Assembly: GCA_030141605.1 (NCBI GenBank)
Contig: JAQGDQ010001025.1
Coordinates: forward strand, 25,001-69,274
Reading direction: 5' to 3'
DNA: 44,274 nucleotides
Source of the DNA: Tubiluchus corallicola
Taxonomy: Eukaryota; Priapulida; Priapulimorpha; Priapulimorphida; Tubiluchidae
Made by a program: the position numbers and the translations under genes. Of this stretch, positions 31,817-41,690 are shown one piece after another. Every line of letters starts with the position of its first letter. Position 1 is the first letter of the stretch. The notes below the pieces were generated by a model. It was not told the origin of the DNA. It saw only the letters and a program-made list of their open reading frames with translations, and made no database searches.

Positions 31817-32500
31817 GAGTCCCAACGACCAACAGCTGCATCTGAACTGAGCTATGGAACACCGGGACATATTCAAATTGAACATTCGTATGCACCAAAC
31901 ATGGAATCATCATCTACATCTGCAGGAGCCGTATCACCTTATCTGAAGGACATGCCATCATCTTCATCCTCTTCCACACCAGAGTCTGCTTCTGACATAG
32001 AGTACAGTCCAAAAAATAGTGAAGAAAGTCATACACAAACACCTGTAAAGCAGGTTAATGGGCAGGAAGGCAAATATATTGTGTTTGAATCCAATCTTAT
32101 GGAATTATTCAATTTTTGCAAAGTCTGTGGTCTCACTATTGTCTGCAAGGAAACTTCCACATTAGGATCTATGCTAACTGTTAAAGTGGAGTGTCATGCT
32201 GGACACATATATAGTTGGAAGTCACAACCTTTACAACATCAGATGCCAATGAGCAACTTACTAATTACTGCTGCAGCTACATTATTTACAGGAGCCACTT
32301 ACTCCATTATACACGATAACGCTAAAGCTATTAATTTGCAACTTTTTTCATAAACAACGTTCCTTAAAATTCTGAAAAGTCAACTCTTTCCCGTTATTCA
32401 AGAAGCTTGGTCTCTTTCACAATATAATGCACTCAATCATCTTCAACAACAAGAAACGCTTATACCTAAGACCATAATTGCTGCATTTTCTAGATATTAC
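31817..32500 (+). pseudogene. Transposase-like protein, N-terminal core, with in-frame stop
   Basis: Acceptor TTATTTTTCAG. The frame encodes a linker (SYGTPGHIQIEHSYAP, then serine/proline-rich), followed by KYIVFESNLMELFNFCKVCG, LTVKVECHAGHIYSWKSQP and MPMSNLLITAAATLFTGATY. This K-Y-I-V-F-E-S...C-x-x-C...C-x-x-x-H...W-x-S-Q-P...L-x-x-A-A-x-x-F-x-G order is the N-terminal half of the same family as the minus-strand exons at 29.0-30.1 kb. A TAA at 32351-32353 interrupts it. The same frame then resumes family-like sequence (LKILKSQLFPVIQEAW) and fades by about 32500. It is on the opposite strand from the matching C-terminal exons. Confidence 0.7.
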
Positions 32501-33052
32501 AGTTATTGGCACAATTGCAGATTATTAGCTATGTTTCATTCAATTGCAAGCATTATTGGTATTCAGTGTTCGCGCGCTGCATATAAAGTACAAGTGTTTA
32601 GTAATATACTACATAGTAGGGTATCACAGATTTAAATAAGACTAGTTTTCTTTTAAAAAATTGTATTCTCCTTATTACAGTCAAATTGCTTTAGCTGAAG
32701 TTAGAATAGTGTGACTTAAAATACTTTACAGTAACACAATTATTGCTAATATGGTTAAAATTTTTGTATGATGTTTTTTTCTGATTTTTGTATGATCGGG
32801 TTACTGAGACTTACCAATTTTGTTTTGGTTTTTTCTTCACTCTGTGGACTTTCAAGCAGTTTGGCAAGCAATTGTAAAAAAATATAACCTTTTGTTAAGA
32901 ATAATTGAGACAAGCTTTTTTCTTGTACAGGTAGAAAGTTTAGGCAATTTTATATCGGTTACAGACAATGTGTATAGTGAAGGTAAAATGCACCAGAATA
33001 CTGTTAGTTTTTTATACATTATTACTTGTAAGCTAAATATTTGTTCTTATAC
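32501..33052. other. Region between transposase fragments
   Basis: No clear gene. A possible plus-strand mini-exon (about 32931-32982, TTCTTGTACAG to GAAG|GTAAAA) has no known similarity. Confidence 0.3.
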
Positions 33053-33286
33053 CTCTTTTCTTTCCTTCTCTGCAATTCGCTTTTCTGAATGCACACGTCG
33101 TTTAATCTTGGGACCATGCTTGAAAACAGTGGGCACTGCATCTTCCTTTAGCTTATTTCTATTATACGGCAAGCCCATGATCTCATGATACATGCTAGGA
33201 ACGAAGCAGTCATCGGTGAAATGTTCAGAATAGAGTTTGATCGAGTTCACGTTTTGAAAGTTTTTGCGGCGTAAATTACGTAGCCA
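33053..33286 (-). pseudogene. THAP zinc-finger domain, C-terminal two thirds
   Basis: The minus strand encodes WLRNLRRKNF, SIKLYSEHFTDDCF, then LKEDAVPTVFKHGPKIKRR and a basic tail to a donor (AAAGAG|GTATAAG). S-E-H-F-x-x-x-C-F and A-V-P-T-x-F are hallmarks of THAP DNA-binding domains. The residue usually cysteine before SEHF is tyrosine here, so zinc binding is compromised. The N-terminal zinc ligands should lie just upstream; a degenerate HRFPLHK appears near 33325 between stops. This probably belonged to the transposase whose C-terminal exons lie at 29.0-30.1 kb on the same strand. Confidence 0.7.
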
Positions 33287-33534
33287 ATGTATTCAAAGTT
33301 CAAGCTTGTGAAGCGGAAATCTATGCTACGTTATTTCTGGCCTTGCATTTTTGTGTGTTCAAGTACTCGGGTGCATCTTCGTTGGCGTTTACTAATTAAA
33401 TGTTAATATATAACACGTGTGATAAATAACTAAATAAGCAAAAATCCTTATAATTAAACTTTATAAACAAAATTCTGCTTCCGTTTGAACTTCACTGTTT
33501 GTAGTATACACAAACAATTGCCATGGTGAGTCGG

Positions 33535-33605
33535 CAGTATCCAGGTCACGTGACGCGGTAACCAATAGATACCTTGCATCTTTATTCGTACAGCTCACAG
33601 CGCGA
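33535..33605. promoter_or_regulatory. CCAAT/E-box promoter-like patch
   Basis: Contains GGTCACGTGACGCGG (an E-box CACGTGAC) and ACCAATAG within about 30 bp, in a GC-richer patch. A plus-strand donor (AAAC|GTGAGT, 33701) and a minus-strand coding exon (33637-33573) overlap it, so it might drive transcription both ways. Confidence 0.4.
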
Positions 33606-33637
33606 AAAAAGCTTCGTGCCAATCTCAAGGCGAACAT
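33573..33637 (-). CDS. Possible first exon with mitochondrial presequence
   Basis: Minus-strand ATG at 33637 reads MFALRLARSFFRAVSCTNKD to a donor (GCAAG|GTATCT). The alternating arginines, hydrophobics and lack of acids fit a mitochondrial targeting peptide. No partner exon was found on the minus strand further left, and the transposase relics fill the presumed intron. Could be chance. Confidence 0.3.
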
Positions 33638-35448
33638 GTCTGCGTTTCAGCGTTGCACAGCGTTTAAAATCTCCACCGAACTTTCGTGTTGATCTGCAAA
33701 CGTGAGTATTACATACAAATAAGACTTTAGAAATGTGGTATAACTTTTCCACTTAGGCATTTCAAACTCAACATGCAACTGGTGTTGAACAAACAGTCAT
33801 AAAGTTAGCAATATGATATTTAACAGTAGAAATTTTGCATCCTTTCTCAATACTGTCTCTAGATCAACTGAAACTTGCATGCCTGAGAGAATAGAGCTGT
33901 AATCACATGACCAGAGATTCAAGTTTCTATTGGAAGGTACATCACATTCATGCATACAGACCATAAATGGAAATTTCACCTATAGTCTTCAGACTACTAG
34001 TTAAACCAAAATCAGTCTACTTGGCTTCTTGATATTATATATTTTTTGAGCCATATACTTATAGTCTATTTAGTCACGTACTCAAATTTCACTACATATT
34101 TTGTTTCCTCCATTTTTCTGCACTAGTTCTTGCGTTGCATAGTATTTTATCATTACGCTTAATTTGACAAGATTGCATATCTTTGCTTCATTATATTTTG
34201 TTTGAGTTTATTATACATATTTTGTTTCTATATATTATAATATAATATATTATATATATTATTGATGTTTTTTTGGTTTGACTTTTTTCTAGTTTTTTGT
34301 TTTAATCGGTTAGTTAAACGCTTTACATATTTTGTTAATCATCATTTCATATTTTTCATTTTATTTCTTTATTGCATAGCTTACTTAGTTTTTTCACTTT
34401 CATGTTTAATGTATCCTCCCATAAATTCATGTTAACAGCAGCACCACAGATTTTTTACAATTTTCACTAACCTGAGAAGAGTAGCTGACTTGATGACCAA
34501 TTGGTCTTTCGCTACCCTTTCTCCTGTACCCCCCTTAACTCTTTCCTTTATGCTTAATTTATCCTTTTTAATCAATAACTAAAAAATAATAGTCAATTTG
34601 TATACAGGTGTAAATGAGGAGATACATAAAAATGTCTATGTCTATGCCTATCATAGCAGAATAAAGATTATTGGTTTACAGAAAGCTGTGTTATAATTTT
34701 TCTCTATTTAAACTTGAATAAGAGAGTTAGAACCAGAATTAAAGCATGAAATTAACAACCTAATAACTCTGAATAATGAATATCTATAAAAGCAAAAGGA
34801 AAAAATATTTAGAAACAAAAATCAATTTCTGACAAACTTTGTACAATTAGAGTAAAACAACGACTGTAGATGGCAGCATAGACTAATTCAGTGCTTTAGT
34901 GTAGCAGACTGACAATTAAATGGGTCACATAATACTACAATTGCGTACTCAGTACAATAAGCGACATTCTTGAATCTTATAAAAAAGCAGTCAAAACACT
35001 CATGAGATACAATTTTACACACTCGACTAACTTATCCATCCAATCAAGGCAACCTAACAGCAAAACTACCTACCCATACATATCAAAAGGCATTGTGCAT
35101 GAACAGTTCACACATGGCTTCTTACACAATTTTTATGCAACAGTTTCATGATATGTGCTTGTGTCTCTGAGAGGCATTTATGGCAAATCTTCAAAAGTCT
35201 CAGTTGAATTTCATGTAAACCACTGATCTTTATTTCTGCAATATTTAAAAATTAAAATAGAAAAACAAAAGTGACTTGACATTGGCTAATTTTATGAAAA
35301 GTACATAAGTTTAATTAGATTGACAGTTAATTAATCAATCAAAAATATCAATAAATGAATCAAAATGAAAATTAAATACACATAAACTTACATCGTTGTG
35401 GCTGATAAATTTTGCTAGCTTGCACAAGACAGTGCATTCACATACTAC

Positions 35449-36853
35449 TATCACGACCCTTTTTTTCGATAGATTGATCGTATCGTTTCTCTAGCCGTAT
35501 CGAGTGATCATGAATTAATTTTATAGATTGTGTAGATGTTATAGATGGCCTAGATTCGCTTCCTGTTCCCTTTGAGGTGATTCTGTCACCTGACTCCGAG
35601 GGCTTTAGTTAAGTCTATCAGGCAATGATGCTGTCCTTCAAGACTTTCACTTCGACCTTGCGTTGTGAGTGGAGGTCTTCTTCCCTCAAGTTATCAAGCG
35701 TTGCTCCCGCAATTGAGCTTTTGTTAGTACAATGCGAATCTCTCAAGTTCGTATCTAGGATTTAGTTTTGCTTTACTTTGAACGCTCTTAATCATACAAG
35801 AACTCGTTATCTACGTTACCACAGTGAATAGAATTTATTCAATTACAGAATACACGTTATCTAGTCTGGATCACTTTACAACATTTGCTCTTACGCGCTG
35901 GTGGGCGCTTACAATTAGTGTATAGCTCCAGAGAAGATGCTCATTCACTTTAATTGACAACGATTCAGTATGCTGCACTTATGGTGCTTAATACAATGTG
36001 AAACTACAGTTATGCTAGTTATTCTCAGATACAAATAGGTTGAATTCACTTAACCTGTGGATTGACCAAGGTACCCATACACTTGGTCAACTCCAGACAG
36101 CTTAACGAGACTTCGTTGCTCCAGTACTCAGTCTTTGGCTGAGAACGCAGACTCTTCTACGCTGGTGTCAAACGACGCTCCTCTCTTCTAGAAGGCTGTC
36201 TCGGACACACTACGGTGGCAATCACTGTCAGACTCTCCCCTTCTCTGTGCGTGCATGTGATCTCGTGTGTGTGTGTCGCTCTAGTCTAAAACTAGAGTTT
36301 ATATCTTTGAGAGCTGACCTTGCGAAAGATTGCACCATATGGCAACATCCAATGACACCTGCGGCAGATGATACTACCCGTCATGAGACTTCTGATTTTA
36401 CAATCAGCAAGATGTTCCCTTTAATTCTTTCGCTCTTTGAGATCTTCTTACCGTCGTCGGCAAATCTTCAGATTTCTCTCTAATGTCGCTGAGCACTGAT
36501 AGAGACCTTGGCTGCTATCATAAAGTCACTTCTATGCGACATCTAAATCGCTACCGAATTTCTCTTAATTAGCTTTAACTCTGCATGTAGCTATTCAAGA
36601 CAATAGTGTCTCTCTTAGACAAGACACCTGTATTCCTACAATTTCCTATACAAGACACCTGCATCTCTATAACATGTGTGATAATTTGTGTCGCATTAAA
36701 TTCGTACTGCCAGCTGGATGAGTTTTTCTGTCAACCGTATAAATTTATCTTATGGAAATCAGGGAGGCGTGAGATTTATCAACTGAATCTAATTCAGCTG
36801 ATAACTCCATTAATTTATTTCCAAAATACCGATTTATAAATTTATTCACAACA
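35449..36853 (-). mobile_element. Solo LTR (1.4 kb) with 4-bp target duplication
   Basis: Copy A lacks this segment, so its borders are exact. CTAC flanks both ends (35445-35448, 36854-36857). Read on the minus strand it begins TGTTGTGAATAAATT and ends GGGTCGTGATA. The 5' part resembles the LTR at 12200, so the same family is present twice. A minus-strand TATA (GATATAAACT) lies near 36300. Frames inside (36247-36483, 36606-36839) are LTR reading frames. Confidence 0.85.
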
Positions 36854-36912
36854 CTACAGAACAACATAACGACAACATAACTGAGTCAAAGCCTACACTT
36901 TAAATTTTTCAG

Positions 36913-37089
36913 CTAGATGGAGCCACCTTGGCTAGACTTGGCTAGAGCAGATGAAAAATGAATGTAGACAGTTTTGTAAAGATGGCATGGGATGAGGAAG
37001 TAGTATTTGGAAGGAATAGAAGACGATGTTGTGGTGTGAGGTTAGTGAGATGGATAAGAAAGAAGATCACGAGAAGGAGGAACAGAGTA
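36913..37089 (+). CDS. Micro-exon locus, exon 1, copy B
   Basis: Bounded by TTTTTCAG and GTA|GTAAGT. An ATG at 36958 opens MNVDSFVKMAWDEEVVFGRN and runs, without a stop, through RRCCGVRLVRWIRKKI to RRRNRV at the splice site. The exon aligns to copy A only with many substitutions and gaps, although both neighbouring introns are nearly identical. Together with exons 2 and 3 it gives a continuous frame of about 80 codons. No homologue recognised. Confidence 0.5.
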
Positions 37090-37620
37090 GTAAGTGTTGC
37101 TTTCGTCTTGTCTGTCTTTTCTTACCAGCTAAACAAACTTATCAGCAGAGGATATAACAAGTTCGTGTTTGATCTTGTCCTATCCTGGTCTAGCTTATCT
37201 TCTACCTTAAATTAATTAACATTACACTAGCAATGGCAATTAAACCTCACAATTCAGCATTGTTATCTTTATCATTAGATTAATAATAATTTATTGTCGT
37301 TTTTCTTGTCATTATTATTAACTCTTAGCCGACCAAGCGGTTTTATATTACACTAAAGACCAAACGGAGTAATAAGTTACTCCAGGCAGGTAGTATCTGG
37401 TACTTGTGCTTTGTAAAAAATCACGAATGATACTTTTCAACAAAACTGGGGTATGGTTGCATAACAAATCGAAGAATATTTAATCACTATTAGTTTGAAA
37501 ATTTTTCGTTGAGGCATCAATACAAAAATGTGAGCAAATGCTCCTGGGGTAATTTTTACTCCACCTTGGTCGCTTATGGGTTAAGTCATTTACAAACTTT
37601 CATTCGTAATTTTTGATCAG

Positions 37621-37686
37621 GATGTATGTTCGACGTGTAGTGAGGTAATTGGAAAGATCGAAGACAATGATGATGAATGGAATACA
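37621..37686 (+). CDS. Micro-exon locus, exon 2, copy B
   Basis: Exactly 66 nt, phase 0 at both ends: DVCSTCSEVIGKIEDNDDEW plus NT. Acidic, with a CxxC pair. Only one of three frames is open. It diverges strongly from copy A after its first 13 bases. Confidence 0.5.
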
Positions 37687-38025
37687 GTGAGTAGTTCTTT
37701 CAGATTCATTTTATAAATAAAAAACACCAAACTGTTCAGACATTTGTTCATTTTGTTGCTGTCTTTGTTATCCATCGCTGGGTCCTCGATAAATCAAGTA
37801 ATTCCCATGACGTCTTTGCAGATGATTGTCAGTTTTCTCAAGGACCTTGGATATATTTAATCGTACCCAACATATCAAATTATGCAAGATTATTGTATCT
37901 TTTCTAGAAACGGCTTTTCAAACTAAGAATCAATTCATTGTTCATATAAAATCTAGATACAATTATTTTATTATAAACTTACTGCAAAACTTGTTTCTTT
38001 TGATTTTTTATAATTTCCTTCTTAG

Positions 38026-38072
38026 CGATATTTTCTCGAGACGTCATTGTTACTGGGCGTACTTCTTTACAC
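38026..38072 (+). CDS. Micro-exon locus, exon 3, copy B
   Basis: 47 nt, RYFLETSLLLGVLLY, ending two bases into a codon at GTGAGT. One base different from copy A. In this copy the downstream exon 4 is missing, so the gene cannot be completed within the copy. Confidence 0.4.
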
Positions 38073-38164
38073 GTGAGTATAGTATGTAACCTTCGGTAAC
38101 CCTTAATCATTCATGGCTAAGATATTCTTGGATTAATATTAGTTATGTCATTCTCGCAAAAGAT

Positions 38165-39075
38165 ACACATACGAAACATGGTGATGTACACATACGAAAC
38201 ATAGTAATGTACACGTGCGAAACATAGTAATGTACACGTACGAAACATGGTAATGTACACGTGCGAAACATAGTAATGTACACGTACGAAACATGGTGAT
38301 GAACATGTCCGAAACATGGTAATGCACACATACGAAACATGGTAATGTACACGTACGAAACATAGTAATGCACACATACGAAACATGGTAATGTACACGT
38401 ACGAAACATGGTAATGTACACGTGCGAAACATAGTAATGCACACATACGAAACATAGTAATGTACACGTACGAAACATGGTGATGAACATGTCCGAAACA
38501 TGGTAATGCACACATACGAAACATGGTAATGTACACGTACGAAACATAGTAATGCACACGTACGAAACATGGTAATGTACACGTACGAAACATGGTAATG
38601 TACACGTGCGAAACATAGTAATGTACACGTACGAAACATGGTGATGAACATGTCCGAAACATGGTAATGCACACATACGAAACATGGTAATGTACACGTA
38701 CGAAACATAGTAATGCACACATACGAAACATGGTAATGTACACGTACGAAACATGGTAATGTACACGTGCGAAACATAGTAATGCACACATACGAAACAT
38801 AGTAATGTACACGTACGAAACATGGTGATGAACATGTCCGAAACATGGTAATGCACACATACGAAACATGGTAATGTACACGTACGAAACATAGTAATTC
38901 ACACATACGAAACATGGTAATGTACACGTGCGAAACATAGTAATGTACACGTACGAAACATGGTAATGTACACGTGCGAAACATGGTAATGTACACGTGC
39001 GAAACATGGTGATGAACATGTCCGAAACATAGTAATGCACACATACGAAACATGGTGATGTCCACATACGAAATT
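38165..39075. repeat. 23-bp satellite with 184-bp higher-order repeat
   Basis: About 39 units of CGAAACATGGTAATGTACAC plus three bases. A marker variant (GAACATGTCC) recurs at 38301, 38485, 38646, 38830 and 39014: spacings 184, 161, 184 and 184, that is 8, 7, 8 and 8 units. Because 23 is not divisible by three and the unit lacks stops on the minus strand, all three minus frames stay open for 250-316 codons with the same 23-residue repeat. They are not evidence of a protein. Confidence 0.95.
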
Positions 39076-39252
39076 CGTCCGAAAATGGTTTTTTAATTCG
39101 TATGATAATCTGTTAATTTAATACAAAATGAAAGACAAATTCTTTCTGTAATCATACTAATACGGTAAAATACTTCAATATCTGTTGGGGTTATATTTGT
39201 TTTTTACGCTCGAGTCACAATATTCCTTTGTTTGGGGATTTTGTTTCCTGTG

Positions 39253-39667
39253 AGCTTCGTAGCCCTCTAGCCCTGTGCTTTGTCACCCTCTGGCCCTGTG
39301 CTTCGCGACCCTCTGGCCCTGTGCTTCTCGACCCTCTAGCCCTGTGCTTCGCGACCATCTGACCCTGTGCTTCGTGACCCTCTGGCCCTGTGCTTCGTGA
39401 CCCTCTGGCCCTGTGCTTCGTGACCCTCTAGCCCTGTGCTTCATGACTCTGTGGCCCTATGCTGCGTGACCCTCTGGCCCTGTGCTGCGTGACCCTCTAG
39501 CCCTGTGCTTCGTGACCCTCTGGCCCTGTGCTGTGTGACGCTCCGGTTCTGTGCTTTGTGACCTTCTGGCCCTGTGCATCGTGATCCTCTGGCCGTGTGC
39601 TTCGTGACGCTCTGGCCCTGTGCTTCGTGGCTCTCTAGCCCTGTGCTTCGTGACCCTCCAGCCCCGT
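39253..39667. repeat. 22-bp satellite array
   Basis: About 19 units of CCTCTGGCCCTGTGCTTCG plus three bases, with point variants (CTAG/CTGG, TTCG/TGCG). The 76-codon minus frame inside it is a repeat artefact. Confidence 0.95.
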
Positions 39668-39808
39668 GCATGTGCGAGTTTTTAAAGAAACAAAATGGAA
39701 GACTAATAATAAATAAATAAAAATAAAGACCTGGTGTATATCAAGAAGATTCTGCTATAAGCAAAATGTTAATTAGTAAGTCTCAAGCAGTTTCACATCT
39801 GCACTACA

Positions 39809-40589
39809 GGCACCACATCACATATTCATCTAAAAACTATATCATATAATTATAACGCCATAATTCAACAGTTTATCTTCTATAAATATGGTGCTTGGTG
39901 CATTTATAATATAAACAAGTGCGGAAGTCAAACGTTCATTCCGAAATGACTGCACAATACAGCACGTTGACAATGATTATGTACATCTCTCATGCATGAT
40001 TATTACTTACAATCCGTAGCAAGAATATGAATGCAAACAATATACTGATAAAACACGATCATCAGCATAGAATAGATGACTTAGAAACAGCACTTATTAG
40101 AGTGGAATAAAACACCATGTAATTTAAATTAAAATGAAAAGACTAGAGATTAATTGATAAAAGTTGTTAGGCACACATAAACTTCAGAGTAGAGTCATAC
40201 GAAATTTCATTTGGTATGAGTTGTGGCTCATCATACAAGGTTCATAAAGTCATCAAATTTTATTACTAAAAAAATTTTCGTGTTGCAGCACGTCTATTTT
40301 CTAACACTTTGAATTAGTGTATTCCACTACCTATAGAGAAAATTTATGTTTCTAAAACGACTAATAAGACAATGTTATGCATGTAGTACACAGCCTTTTT
40401 CTAGGGGTGTACAGAAACAATGAAAAACTGTATAGAATAATTAGTACAACATAGGCCTGCCGAAATAATAGAGAATCTGTCATGGCCTCACAGTTTAGTA
40501 TGAAAGTCTCATACACCACAGCCTGCAGTCTGGAGGGTGGTCGAAGCAGTGAGCTGAAAATTCTGTGATTAATTTATTCAGTTGAACTA
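39809..40589. other. No gene seen
   Basis: Low-GC DNA right of the duplication border. Nothing recognisable on either strand. Confidence 0.45.
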
Positions 40590-40720
40590 AATAACCTGGA
40601 AACTGACCAGACCTCAACCCCTCTAAACACATTTGAGCTATCCGGAAAAACAAACCGGAAGCTAAGACGATAAAAAACATGCCATTGATCACTATTCAAC
40701 AGATAAGCTTGAGGTATCGA
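40590..40720 (+). pseudogene. Tc1-like transposase fragment
   Basis: One plus frame reads PDLNPSKHI, a stop, then AIRKNKPEAKTIKNM. This matches the SPDLNP-IEHIW signature just before the last catalytic glutamate of Tc1 transposases, with two stops and no glutamate. Very decayed; no TIRs found. Confidence 0.4.
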
Positions 40721-40854
40721 TGACATGACGGAGGACATTCAAGTCGCTGCTCCAGCCACATCCTGAAGATTGCTGGCTGTGCGAAACATACGAGGTTTCC
40801 ACCCCAAATTTTGCGGGTGTGATAGATTCGCTACTCTTTGGCCAATACAATGGA

Positions 40855-41075
40855 ATTACTACAGATAACATTAATACAAAGTGTGACGACCACAGATAAG
40901 ATTAATACAAAGTGTGACTGCCACAGATAAGATTAATACAAAGTGTGACTGCCACAGATAACATTAATACAAGGTGTGACTACTACAGGTAACATTAATA
41001 CAAGGTGTGACTACTGATAACATTGATACAAGGTATGAATAATACAGAAAATATTAATACAAATTTGACTACTAT
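40855..41075. repeat. 31-bp tandem repeat
   Basis: Six to seven decaying units around ACAGATAAGATTAATAC and AAAGTGTGACTGC, losing similarity toward 41075. Confidence 0.85.
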
Positions 41076-41182
41076 ATACACCTTTTATTATGCCAACTGC
41101 GCTTAACGCTGAAATTTCTACCAAAACAAAATGTCTATATTTGCATAGTATGTGTATGTATTAGTGCTATAATGCCAATCTC

Positions 41183-41368
41183 GCTATAACGGTAACTTCT
41201 TTGCAGTCCCAAAGTGGGAGGTATAAAGACCTTTAACTGTATCTGAACATGGCAACAATACTTCTGACATTCCTCGCTATAACGGCAACTTTTTTGCAGT
41301 CCCAAAGTGGGAAGTATAAAGACCTTTAACTGTATCTGAACATGGCAACAATACTCCTGACATTCCAA
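41183..41368. repeat. 93-bp tandem duplication (two copies)
   Basis: Each copy contains CGCTATAACGG, CAGTCCCAAAGTGGGA and ACTGTATCTGAACATGGC; they differ at few bases. The 77-codon minus frame across both is not taken as a gene. Confidence 0.9.
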
Positions 41369-41609
41369 TGTGTCCTCTATGAGGATAACCTATGATGGTT
41401 AGCTAGTTTCCAGTTCTGCCACATGCATAGGCATCATGAGCAAGCAGGCTTCGATGAATGCTGAAACTCGTTTAACATGCGTGTAATTTGCCTACTTATT
41501 TGCCTAAAGATTATATAGTAACATTGAAAATGACAAAAGTAGCCGTTTTTAAACCATCCAGTTCACGAAAAGAGAAATATGGCACCATTTATTTACTACG
41601 TCTTTGGGA

Positions 41610-41690
41610 TACAAAGGAAAGTCGTCGGCAGGGTTGGTGATCCCATAGCGCTTTGTACAAGCCGTAACCTGTCCATTGTTCTCGCAGAAT
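41610..41690 (-). CDS. Possible internal exon, unknown product
   Basis: On the minus strand, acceptor GGTCTGCAG is followed by an open frame FCENNGQVTACTKRYGITNP then ADDFPLYPKD, ending at a donor-like GTA|GTAAAT. Codon composition and splice signals look coding, but I do not recognise the family. Confidence 0.3.

Larger units (their letters stand above)
33755..39808. repeat. Segmental duplication, copy B of the micro-exon locus
   Basis: Starts at AGGCATTTCAAACTC like copy A and ends after CATCTGCACTA (39808), before exon 4, which is absent. It differs from A by an about 620-bp insert (34034-34655), a solo LTR (35449-36853), an extra 80 bp near 37430-37500 and two expanded satellites. Confidence 0.85.

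Noticed and set aside
32820-33188. 122-codon plus-strand frame
   Set aside because: Antisense to the THAP exon for much of its length; the signal belongs to the minus strand.
38117-39067. Long cysteine/histidine repeat protein on the minus strand
   Set aside because: All three frames are open with the same repeat because of the 23-bp unit; a satellite artefact.
39441-39671. 76-codon minus-strand protein
   Set aside because: Translation of the 22-bp array.
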